From the NCBI GenBank assembly GCA_963422745.1, contig OY730477.1, forward strand, positions 1,178,001-1,242,000: a stretch of DNA of 64,000 nt, written 5' to 3'. The notes beneath the pieces were generated by a model that had not been told where the DNA came from, searched no databases, and worked only from the letters and a program-made list of their open reading frames with translations. Position 1 is the first letter of the stretch. The number at the start of each line of letters is the position of its first letter. Positions 7,349-16,163 of the stretch are shown in pieces. A program made the translations under genes and the position numbers. This DNA is from G963422745 sp963422745 (GTDB lineage: Bacteria > Actinomycetota > Acidimicrobiia > Acidimicrobiales > Aldehydirespiratoraceae).

Positions 7349-10187
7349 TTCAGGCAGTTCGGGAGAGACAGCAGTCGTTGCGGACACCTCGGAGGAGGAG
7401 GCGGCTGGTTCGGAGGTGGCGGCTGTTGGGGAGGTTGAGTCTGCGGGTTCGGCGGATTCTGTGGCGGACTCGTATGCGCGGGATTACTCGGTGACCGTTG
7501 GTGAGGCTGAGCGGCGCTTGAACCGGATCGCCTCGTTGCAGGAGGCCATCGGTTCGATCCGAGCGTTGGAGGGTTCAAGGGTTGCTGGTTGGGGGATTGG
7601 TCATGGCGAGAATTTCGGGGCGTGGGTGTGGCTGGCTGGTGATGAACAGCCGAGTGATGAGGCGGCGCTGGTTGCGGCCGCGCATGATGATGTGGAGATC
7701 CGCACCGGCGCCACCCACACGTATGAAGAACTACAAGCCGCCCAGGACCGGATTGATCCTGCACTGGTAGTAGATGACCCCGAGGTCAGCTCCAACATCG
7801 CGGCGATGGTGGTCTACACGGGTATTGATATGGCAGCCAACAGTGTCACGGTTGGCATTGACCCTGGTTCGGGGTCTGGTCGTTCCCGCCGGGACGTCAC
7901 ACCCGAGCAAGAGTCAGGTACGGAAGTGAGCTTCGCGGTTGAGGCAGCCGTGCTTGGGGACGCTCTGGGGGAACACACAGGGGTAGATATGGTGATGACC
8001 GATGCCAGCGGGTTCAGCAATACGGCTGAATTTAGGGGTGGAGAAGCAATGTATTGCACTGCTGGGTTCACAGCCAAACAGACCGGAGGCCCCTACGGAA
8101 TCCTCACCGCAGGGCACTGCGACGACTACCAGACAATGCATAGGGTGCGGTTGCCTTTTGTGGTTGGACGTAAAGGAACAAGGGCAGATGCGCAGTTCCA
8201 CCGGATCCCACATTATTTCTCCCATCGGATGACCAATGACTACGTCTGTGGTGCTAACGCGAACTCCGTATGCGAGGTAACAGGCACTGCCAAACGAATG
8301 GATATGATGGGCTCCTACATCTGTAAAACTGGGCGGAAGACTGGCGTTTCATGTGGTGAAGTCACAGACATTTCAATCAACCCAACAAGATGGTGGATCA
8401 ATAGCGAAACGACATGTCTTGATAAAGATGGAAAAGACGCTCAATGTGAACCTGTATTCGTTAGAGTTATTGGTAGGAGTCTGAAAGGCTGTGTTGGAGA
8501 CAGTGGTGGACCATTCTACGACGCTGATGGCATCGCCTATGGGATTCTCAAAGGCACCACCAGGGGACTTGAATGTAACTATAAGGGTCAGAAGAGCGCG
8601 ATTTTTTCGGTGGTTGAGGAGATAGAGGACTTTCTTGATGTTAAGGTCTTGACTGCACCTCCTAGGCCGCCAAGCGCACCTCAGGATCTCATGGGTAGCC
8701 TCAGAACTAAGACCAGGCCTGGGATAAGATTGACTTGGAACGAGCCCGCCGAAGGAGCCTTCTCGTATCGTGTCTATCGCCGTTTGAGTGGATCCGGCGG
8801 AGATTTCAAGCTGATTGCTAGGGCGTACACGCCATCCTATCTTGACCCTCAGCCAGGGTTGCTATCTGGATTCAACTATGAGTACAAGGTTCAAGCGGTA
8901 AACAATCTATACCTTAGAAGCAAGTTCAGTCGTACGATCGAAGTCTCTGTTATTGGTGTCAAAGGACTTCATGCTAAGGCCAGTTGGAAAGGACCAAGTA
9001 ATCAAAGAGGCATGAGTATCAGTTGGCGACTCTCTTCGTTGCCCCAATCTACACACGATAGCGATACAAATCTTGATATCAGTCTCACGGATAACACTAA
9101 TGCGAAGATCACACACTTTCGAGTCTATCGACGCTCAATAGGATCAGGGGATGTCTATCAACAAATCGGAGAGAGCAGTTGCTGTGACTATCTTGACCCG
9201 ATTTCAGGGCTTCGCCCTGGAGTCAAATATCTCTACCGAGTAAGACCGGTCTATCAGCATGGATTGGAAGGCTCGTGGGGATCTAAATCCGATTATGCTG
9301 CTGTGCGAGCGCCAACTGTTAAACCAAAGGCTCGGGTTGCTGACCCCGGGACTGCACACAATGGGAAACTATTTCGTGGAGTCGTAGTATCCTGGAACAA
9401 GGTCAATACCGACGTAGCCAACTACGAAGTGCACCGGCGAGCAGCCGTAGCCGGGCAACCATACGAGCGGATTGCTACTATCAGTGAGACAGAATATTAC
9501 GATCCTGAAGCTGGATTAACCCCCGGCATGGAATACTACTACCGCGTCAAGACAGTTCGTAACAACGGTGCCGTCGGTCACTGGGGAAGCAGATCGAACT
9601 ATGCGGCAGTGAAGCTCCCGGCACTTACTGGCCTGCAAGCATCGGTGAGTTCAGACTCAGGATCTGTGTCGTTCATTTGGTCGGAACCAGTCGGTGATGT
9701 TGCCGGTTATGAGGTGTACCGCCGGGCAGCGATTCATGGCCAGCCTTATACCAAGATCGGTGACACGACAACGGCTTCGTATTCTGACCCATCAACTGGC
9801 CTTGTTCCTGGTGCGGAGTACTACTATCGAGTGAAAGCGGCCAGCGCTGCTGGAGCGGTAGGCAGCTGGGGGTCAGGTCAGAATTATGCGCGGGTTGTGG
9901 CCCCCGCCGTAGGCGGATTCAAAGCAACCGCTGTTTCTGGAGGTGTATCGGTTACTTGGGCGAAATCAGCCGGTGACGTCGCTGTGTACAAGGTGTATCG
10001 CCGGGTAGCCGTTCAAGGCCAACCCTACGCCGAGATCGCTGAAACGGCGGCAGTTCCGTATCTGGATCAATCTACTGGTCTGACACCGGGTACCGAGTAC
10101 TACTACCGGGTGAAACCAGTCGGCACCAACGGCGTGGTTGGCGGATGGGGGCCTGGCCCGAACTACGCCAGCATCAGATACCGCTAA
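7311..10187 (+). CDS. S1 protease with five FN3 domains, separated from its signal peptide by a frameshift (copy C)
   Basis: The open frame continues the family protein from the linker onward. Homology starts at about 7349 (SSGSSGETAVVADTSEE), so the nominal ATG at 7311 is probably not a real start. The prodomain is followed by RSRRD. The triad His269, Asp293, Ser398 (numbered from 7311) is complete, with canonical GDSGGP and a CLDKDGKDAQC loop. Five FN3 domains occupy about 448-958; the second has the SSCCDYLD pair and a longer insertion (SLPQSTHDSDTNLD region). Without the upstream fragment the product has no signal peptide and would not be exported. The clean downstream frame suggests that the frameshift is recent or reversible, or a sequencing artefact. 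Confidence 0.75.
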   Translation: MPWRVRTLRREASSGSSGETAVVADTSEEEAAGSEVAAVGEVESAGSADSVADSYARDYSVTVGEAERRLNRIASLQEAIGSIRALEGSRVAGWGIGHGENFGAWVWLAGDEQPSDEAALVAAAHDDVEIRTGATHTYEELQAAQDRIDPALVVDDPEVSSNIAAMVVYTGIDMAANSVTVGIDPGSGSGRSRRDVTPEQESGTEVSFAVEAAVLGDALGEHTGVDMVMTDASGFSNTAEFRGGEAMYCTAGFTAKQTGGPYGILTAGHCDDYQTMHRVRLPFVVGRKGTRADAQFHRIPHYFSHRMTNDYVCGANANSVCEVTGTAKRMDMMGSYICKTGRKTGVSCGEVTDISINPTRWWINSETTCLDKDGKDAQCEPVFVRVIGRSLKGCVGDSGGPFYDADGIAYGILKGTTRGLECNYKGQKSAIFSVVEEIEDFLDVKVLTAPPRPPSAPQDLMGSLRTKTRPGIRLTWNEPAEGAFSYRVYRRLSGSGGDFKLIARAYTPSYLDPQPGLLSGFNYEYKVQAVNNLYLRSKFSRTIEVSVIGVKGLHAKASWKGPSNQRGMSISWRLSSLPQSTHDSDTNLDISLTDNTNAKITHFRVYRRSIGSGDVYQQIGESSCCDYLDPISGLRPGVKYLYRVRPVYQHGLEGSWGSKSDYAAVRAPTVKPKARVADPGTAHNGKLFRGVVVSWNKVNTDVANYEVHRRAAVAGQPYERIATISETEYYDPEAGLTPGMEYYYRVKTVRNNGAVGHWGSRSNYAAVKLPALTGLQASVSSDSGSVSFIWSEPVGDVAGYEVYRRAAIHGQPYTKIGDTTTASYSDPSTGLVPGAEYYYRVKAASAAGAVGSWGSGQNYARVVAPAVGGFKATAVSGGVSVTWAKSAGDVAVYKVYRRVAVQGQPYAEIAETAAVPYLDQSTGLTPGTEYYYRVKPVGTNGVVGGWGPGPNYASIRYR

Positions 10188-10420
10188 CAGACGCTAGGCC
10201 TGCAGTTCGCCCGGACCTCAGCTTGTTCATATGCAAGCCGTGGGTTGCTTGTTGGCGATCCGGAATAAGTTGTGCATGTGCGTGGAACCAGGTGCTAAAG
10301 GTGCTCGCTTGGTCACACAACATTGTTGACAAAAGTTACGCCCCAGTGTCTTGCATGTCGTAAGGGAGCCGGTCATCGTGCCGATAGTGGCTTCGGCAGA
10401 GCGTCTATTATTCTCATGGC
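10188..10420. repeat. Spacer block, near-identical to 18459-18690
   Basis: About 230 bases after copy C are nearly the same as those after copy F: CAGTTCGCCCGGA, CAGCTTGTTCA, CGGAATAAGTTGTGCATGTG, ACGCCC then CAGTGTCTTGCATG. Both end in GCGTCTATTATTCTCATGGC immediately before the next family start. This points to segmental duplication of spacer plus downstream gene. The -10-like TATTAT is at 10406-10411, 9 nt before GTG 10421. Confidence 0.7.
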
Positions 10421-12720
10421 GTGGTTGCTTTGTTGTTGACGGTCGGGTTGTGGCTGTGGGCTGTTTCGGGAGATCCCCTGGCTGGCACGGGTACTTTAGA
10501 GGCGGCGGCTAGTTCCGACGGTTCGGGAGTAGCAGCAGCCGGTACGGACACCTCGGAGGATGCGGCGGCTTTCTCGCACGGTTCACAGGAGGAGGCTCTT
10601 GGGGACGGTTCGCAAGATGAGCTGGCTGTTGGGGTGGTCGGATCTGCGAGTTCGGGGGTTTTGTGGCGGAGTCGTATGCGCGGGATTATTCGGTTTCGAT
10701 TGGTGAGGCTGGGCGGCGTTTGAACCAAATCGGTTTGTTGCAGAAGGTGATGGGTTCGATCCGAGCGTTGGAGGGTCCGAGGGTTGCTGGTTGGGGGATT
10801 GATCATGGCGAGGATTTCGGGGCGTGGGTGTGGCTCACCGGTGACGATCAGCCGAGCGTGGAGGCGTCGCGGGTTGCGGCCGCGTATGATGATGTGGAGA
10901 TCCGTACTGGTGCCGTGCATACGTATGTGGAGTTGCGGGCTGCTCAGGACCGGATTTGATCCCGCACTGGTTGAAGATGATCCTGAGGTCAGCTCCAAGA
11001 TCGCTGCGATGGTGGTCTACACGGGTATTGATATGGCAGCCAACAGCGTCAAGATTGGTATTGACCCAGGTTCGGGGTCTGGTCGTTCCCGCCGCGACGC
11101 CACACCCGGGGTTAAACCAGATACGGAGGGTTTCGCTGCCGAAGCAGCCCTACTTGGCGAAGCACTGAAAAGACACTCGGGTATAGGAGTTACAGTGACC
11201 GACGCCTCAGGGTTCGCCAAGACAGCGAACTTCAGGGCTGGAGACCCAATGTGGGGTTGTACGGCCGGGTTCGCGGCCAAACAGGTCGGAGGACCTTACG
11301 GACTCCTCACCGCAGGCCACTGCATGAACGACCAGTTTATGCAGTGGCGAAACACTTCCGTTGGTGGGCGGAGGTGAAGGACCCAGAGCAGATGCCCAAT
11401 TCAACCAGATCCCACTTGGTTCCTCACGTCAGCTCACCAATGACTACAAGTGCGGTGCCAAGGGAGGTTCGGTATGTAAGGTCACGGGAACCGCCAAACG
11501 AGCCGACATGATGGGTGAATATGTCTGCCACACCGGAAAGAATTCTGGCGTCTCATGTGGTGAAATAACCGACATTACCCTTGGCAAAAAGAGGCGTCCA
11601 GCTAAACTGGACACTAATCCCACCCCTCAACCGTGATCAGGTCAAGTTCTTTCGGATATATCGACGCGAAGTGGGATCAGGGCAAGGCTACGAAAAAGTA
11701 GGATGGAATCTGTGTTGTGACTATCTTGACCCGATTTCGGGTCTACGCCCCGGGGCAGAATATTTGTATCGAGTAAGACCGATAAGTTGGTATCAAGACG
11801 CCGGTTCGTGGGGTTCTCGCTCCGATTATGCGGCTGTACGAGTACCAACTGCTAAACCACGGGCACAGGTTGTTGCGCCCGGGATTGGACTCAACGGGGA
11901 AGTATTTCGTGGAGTCGTAGTATCGTGGAACAAGGTTGAAGCCGACGCAGCCAGCTACGAGATATACCGGCGAGCAGCTGTGGCTGGGCAACCATATGAG
12001 CGGATCGCTACTACCAGTGAGACCGAATATTATGATCCTGAGGATGGGTTAACCCCAGGCATGCAATACTACTACCGCATCAAGACCATTAGCAGCACTG
12101 GTGTTATCGGTCACTGGGGGAGTAGATCGAACTATGCCCCAGTTAGGCTTCCCGCTTTGACCGGCCTGCAAGCAGCGGTGAACGCAGACTCAGCGTCGGT
12201 GACGTTCACTTGGGCGAAACCGGCCGGTGACATTGTTGGTTATGAGGTGTATCGCCGGGCAGCAATAAAGGGCCATGCCTACACCAAGATCGGTGACACG
12301 ACAATAGCTTCGTATTCTGACCCGGCTGCTGGTCTGGTTCCCGGTGCGGAGTACTACTACCGGGTGAAAGCAGTCAGCGCTGCTGGTGCGGTAGGCAGCT
12401 GGGGAACCGGCAAGAACTACGGACGGGTTGTGGCTCCTGCTGTGGGCGGACTTGATGCAACCGCTGTTTCTGGTGGCGTGTCAGTCACTTGGGCGCAATC
12501 AGCAGGTGACGTTGCTCGATACAACGTGTACCGCCGGGTAGCAATCAATGGTCAGGCCTACACCAAGATCGCGGAAACGACAACCGCTTCATATCTGGAT
12601 CTATCTACTGGCCTGACACCGGGGACCGAGTACTACTACCGAGTCAAACCAGTCGGCGCGAACGGCGTGGTTGGCGGCTGGGGGCCAGGCCCGAACTACG
12701 CCAGCATCAAATACCGCTAA
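10421..12720 (+). pseudogene. Multiply broken protease-FN3 family member (copy D)
   Basis: The family protein can be followed through at least four lesions. (1) A G-run near 10654 has 5 G where paralogues have 6, shifting frame inside the SGGFVAESY segment. (2) An extra T near 10957 (CGGATTTGATC against CGGATTGATC) creates TGA. (3) An extra G near 11344 (ATGCAGTGGC against ATGCATGGC) follows the TAGHC motif. (4) A deletion at about 11582, about 660 bases relative to copy E, joins the middle of the protease (after DIT) to the second FN3 domain. It removes GDSGGP and the first FN3. The remaining frame 11581-12720 encodes three full FN3 domains and the last part of the CCDYLD domain. Open pieces lie at 10421-10723, 10663-10959, 10784-11377, 11361-11636 and 11581-12720. 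A functional protease is excluded. Confidence 0.88.
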
Positions 12721-13104
12721 CAGCCGCTAGGACTGCATACCGCCCGGGTCTCAGCCCGTACGAACAAAAGCTACGTGTGCTTAGAAGAATCCGAAGATGA
12801 GGCATCGGGCATCTCCACGTAGCCAAGACACACAAATAATGGCACGCTCTGCCTGTTATCTGCGCGATGAAATCGGACCCGTTCGACTGCCGCGCTGAGG
12901 GGTTCCGCGATGTGGAAATCGCTGTTGACCATGCGGAGATAGTTGATGCCATAACCGACACTGAGGTGTTGGAAGCGCTGGCGGGCACGAAAACATCGTC
13001 GCCAACCTCAGGACATGTGTCTTTGATCTCGCAATGGATTTACCTTGATCAGCCATCAACGCGCTTAGTTTCGCCTTCGGCGAAGTGTTCGCTATTCTTC
13101 TGAC
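12721..13104. other. Spacer with conserved block and promoter before copy E
   Basis: Matches 6577-6700 plus 6920-7231 without the extra 230 bases. It contains the ATGTGGAAATCGCTGTTGAC core. The palindrome here has one mismatch and is followed by TATTCT (13093-13098), 6 nt before TTG 13105. A 78-codon frame at 12867-13103 (VEIAVDHAEIVDAITDTEVL segment) is the longest reading of the block but is broken in the other two copies, so I do not call it a gene. Confidence 0.5.
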
Positions 13105-16014
13105 TTGATGGCTTGGCTGTTGACGGTTGGATTGTGGCTGATCTCCGGGTCAGGAGAAGCCCTAGTTGACACGGGCACTTCAGAAGCGGCGGCTGTTTCG
13201 GAGACGTCGGAGGATGCGGCGGCTATTTCGGACGGTTCGCAGGATGAGCTAGCTGTTGGGGTGGTCGGATCTGCAGGTTCGGGGGGTTTTGTGGCGGAGT
13301 CGTATGCGCGGGATTATTCGGTTTCGGTTGATGAGGCTGGGCGGCGTTTGAACCGGATCGGTTTGTTGCAGGAGGTGATGGGTTCGATCCGAGCGTTGGA
13401 GGGTTCCAGGGTTGCTGGCTGGGGGATTGATCATGGCGAGGATTTCGGGGCGTGGGTGTGGCTGGCGGGTGACCAACAGCCGGGCGTGGAGGCGGCGCGG
13501 GTTGCGGCCTCGCATGATGATGTGGAGATCCGTACGGGTGCCGCTCACACGTATGAAGAGCTACGGGTTGCTCAGGACCGGATTGATCCCGCACTGATAA
13601 CAGATGATCCCGAGACCAGCTCCATGGTCGCCGCGATGGTGGTCTACACGGGTGTCGATATGGCAGCCAACAGCGTCAAGATTGGCATCGACTCAGATGC
13701 GGGGTCTGGTCGTTCCCGCCGCGACGCCACACCCCAGCAGGAGTCAGATACTGAGGGTTTCGCTGCCGAAGCAGCCCTACTTGGCGAAGCACTGCAGAAA
13801 CACACGGGTATAGAAGTGACAGTGACCGACGCTTCAGGGTTCGCCAAGACTGCGAACTTCAGGGCTGGAAATGCAATGACACCGTGCACGGCTGGGTTCG
13901 CGGCTAAACAAGTCGGAGGTCCTTACGGACTCCTCACCGCAGGCCACTGTTCAAATCTCCATGTAATGCATGGCGAAATACTTCCGTTTGTGGTCGGAGG
14001 TAAGGGTCCCAGAGCGGATGCGCAGCTACACCAGATCCCGCTTGGTTCCTCCCGTCAGCTCACCAATGACTATGTCTGCGGCGCCGAGTCGGACTCCGTG
14101 TGTGAGGTAACCGGCACCCAAGACAGAACCGATATGATGGGTGACTATGTTTGTCACACCGGAAAGAATTCTGGTGTCTCATGTGGTGAAGTAACTGACA
14201 TTACCATAAGGCTAACATTATGGTATGCCGATGGATCGGGTGCATGTGAGGATAAAGACGGAAACGGGGTGGCTTGTGAAAGAGTATTCGTTGAGGCTCA
14301 TGGACCGAATATGGAAGTATGCGTGGGTGACAGCGGCGGACCAGTCTATGACGCTAACGGTATCGCCTACGGGATCGTCACAGCTGGAAGCGGATCCTGT
14401 GGTCAAAAGAATCTCTATATTATCTTTTCTGTAGTTAAGGAGATCGAAAGCTATCTCTCCGTCAAGGTATTGACGGAACCTGTTACAGCACCGGGCGCCG
14501 CGCCTCAGAACCTGACAGCGTTCTTAACGTACGATCCAGAGAGCGACTACCGAACAAACTTGAAGTTGACTTGGAATCCGGTTGACGATGCAGCGGGATA
14601 TAGTGTTTATCGGCGTGTAAGTGAATCAGGTAGTGAATATGAGCATATAGGTTCTGCACTGCAACCAACCTATTTTGATCCAGTTGTGGACAGTTCTTAT
14701 CCTGATGGAATGCCTCATAAGTTGATAGTAGCAGGCCACAAGTATCAATATATTGTGCGGGCGAATAATGCAAATCATCTGAGCGAACCTAGCAGTGACT
14801 TGCATGTCAATTTATTAGCTACCAAAGATCTACGGGCTAAGACTCATTTGGAAGCACCCGTGTCTGATAGAGGTGTCCAACTAGACTGGAAACTGATCCC
14901 ACCCTTCAACTATGCCCATGTCAAGTTTTTTCGGATATATCGACGCGAAGTGGGATCAGGGCAAGGCTACGAAAGGGTAGGATGGAAAACGGTAGGATGG
15001 AATAAATGTTGTGACTATCTTGACCCGATTTCGGGTCTACGCCCCGGGGCAGAATACTTGTATCGAATCAAACCAATAAGTTGGAATTACGATGTCGGTT
15101 CGTGGGGATCTCGCTCCGACTATGCGGCTGTGCGAGTACCAACTGCTAAGCCAAGGGCTCGGGTTGCTGACCCCGGGACTGCACACAATGGGAGACTATT
15201 TCGCGGAATCGTAGTATCGTGGAACGAGGTTGAAGCCGACGCAGCCAGCTACGAGATATACCGGCGAGCAGCTGTGGCCGGGCATCCATATGAGCGGATC
15301 GCTACTATCGGTGAGACTGAATATTATGATCGTGAGGCTGGGTTGACTTCCGGCGTTGAATACTACTACCGTATCAAGCCTGTTAGTAGCGCTGGTGTTG
15401 TCGGTCACTGGGGGAGCAGATCAAACTACGCCGCAGTTAGGCTTCCCGCTCTGACCGGGCTGCAAGCAGCGGTGAGATCGGATTCGGCGTCGGTGACGTT
15501 CACTTGGGCGAAACCAGTCGGTGATGTCGCCCGATATGAGGTGTACCGCCGGGCAGCAATTCAAGGCCAGCCCTACACTAGGATCGTTGACACAACCACA
15601 GCTTCGTACTCTGACCCATTGACCGGCTTGGTACCCGGCGCGGAGTACTATTACCGGGTGAAGGCGGTCAGCGCTTCTGGTGCGGTTGGGGGTTGGGGAA
15701 CCGGCAAGAACTATGCGCGGGTTGTGGCACCCGCCGTAGGCGGCCTTGAAGCCGTGTCTGTTTCTGGTGGCGTGTCAGTTACTTGGGAGCAATCAGCTGG
15801 TGACGTCGCCCGATTCAAGGTGTATCGCCGGGTAGCCGTTCAAGGCCAGCTCTACGCCGAGATCGCTGAAACGACGGCAGCTTCGTATCTGGATCGATCC
15901 GCTGGCCTGGTGGTGGGTACCGAGTACTACTACCGAGTCAAACCGGTCGGCGTCAACGGCGTGGTTGGCGGCTGGGGACCAGGCCCGAACTACGCCAGCA
16001 TCAAATACCGCTAA
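13105..16014 (+). CDS. Secreted streptogrisin-like S1 protease with five FN3 domains (copy E)
   Basis: 969 residues from TTG 13105, or 968 from ATG 13108. The leaderless-promoter spacing favours 13105, while the ATG is the more ordinary start. The signal peptide (WLLTVGLWLISGSGEALV) is followed by a shorter linker than in A or B. The triad is His281, Asp305, Ser410 from the TTG, with TAGHC, RADAQLH and GDSGGP. The CEDKDGNGVAC loop has an EF-hand-like DXDG run between cysteines. Five FN3 domains occupy about 458-969. The second contains a short duplication (VGWKTVGWNKCCDYLD). The first differs from those of A and B by an insertion (YFDPVVDSSYPDGMPHKL). It is closely related to copy G over the protease and the first FN3 domain. 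Confidence 0.88.
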   Translation: MMAWLLTVGLWLISGSGEALVDTGTSEAAAVSETSEDAAAISDGSQDELAVGVVGSAGSGGFVAESYARDYSVSVDEAGRRLNRIGLLQEVMGSIRALEGSRVAGWGIDHGEDFGAWVWLAGDQQPGVEAARVAASHDDVEIRTGAAHTYEELRVAQDRIDPALITDDPETSSMVAAMVVYTGVDMAANSVKIGIDSDAGSGRSRRDATPQQESDTEGFAAEAALLGEALQKHTGIEVTVTDASGFAKTANFRAGNAMTPCTAGFAAKQVGGPYGLLTAGHCSNLHVMHGEILPFVVGGKGPRADAQLHQIPLGSSRQLTNDYVCGAESDSVCEVTGTQDRTDMMGDYVCHTGKNSGVSCGEVTDITIRLTLWYADGSGACEDKDGNGVACERVFVEAHGPNMEVCVGDSGGPVYDANGIAYGIVTAGSGSCGQKNLYIIFSVVKEIESYLSVKVLTEPVTAPGAAPQNLTAFLTYDPESDYRTNLKLTWNPVDDAAGYSVYRRVSESGSEYEHIGSALQPTYFDPVVDSSYPDGMPHKLIVAGHKYQYIVRANNANHLSEPSSDLHVNLLATKDLRAKTHLEAPVSDRGVQLDWKLIPPFNYAHVKFFRIYRREVGSGQGYERVGWKTVGWNKCCDYLDPISGLRPGAEYLYRIKPISWNYDVGSWGSRSDYAAVRVPTAKPRARVADPGTAHNGRLFRGIVVSWNEVEADAASYEIYRRAAVAGHPYERIATIGETEYYDREAGLTSGVEYYYRIKPVSSAGVVGHWGSRSNYAAVRLPALTGLQAAVRSDSASVTFTWAKPVGDVARYEVYRRAAIQGQPYTRIVDTTTASYSDPLTGLVPGAEYYYRVKAVSASGAVGGWGTGKNYARVVAPAVGGLEAVSVSGGVSVTWEQSAGDVARFKVYRRVAVQGQLYAEIAETTAASYLDRSAGLVVGTEYYYRVKPVGVNGVVGGWGPGPNYASIKYR

Positions 16015-16034
16015 CCAAATCAAATACCGCTAAC
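16000..16034 (+). repeat. Direct duplication of the copy E stop-codon end
   Basis: ATCAAATACCGCTAAC occurs at 16000-16015 (the last codons and stop of copy E) and again at 16019-16034, a 19-bp tandem duplication outside the reading frame. It is the same type of gene-edge duplication seen many times in the second half of the window. Confidence 0.8.
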
Positions 16035-16151
16035 AGAACACTCGGCCCTACCCCGATTCTCAAGGTAGGTTGTGTTCTCGCAGGCGTGCGCGTCCCGCGA
16101 AGCCTAACGGGCCTAGGTGTACTTGATTCTCTATCGGGCCACCCGGCTTGC

Positions 16152-16163
16152 TAACCTTGTCCG
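16152..16163 (+). promoter_or_regulatory. -10-like box before copy F
   Basis: TAACCT at 16152-16157 ends 6 nt before ATG 16164. The upstream spacer (CCTAACGGGCCT, GTACTTGATT, CCACCCGGCTTG) matches that before copy A. No Shine-Dalgarno sequence is present. Confidence 0.45.

Noticed and set aside
12867..13103. 78-codon gene in the spacer before copy E
   Set aside because: The matching blocks at 6920-7231 and 25420-25645 have broken frames and no ribosome-binding site, so coding is not conserved. Kept only as a conserved block.
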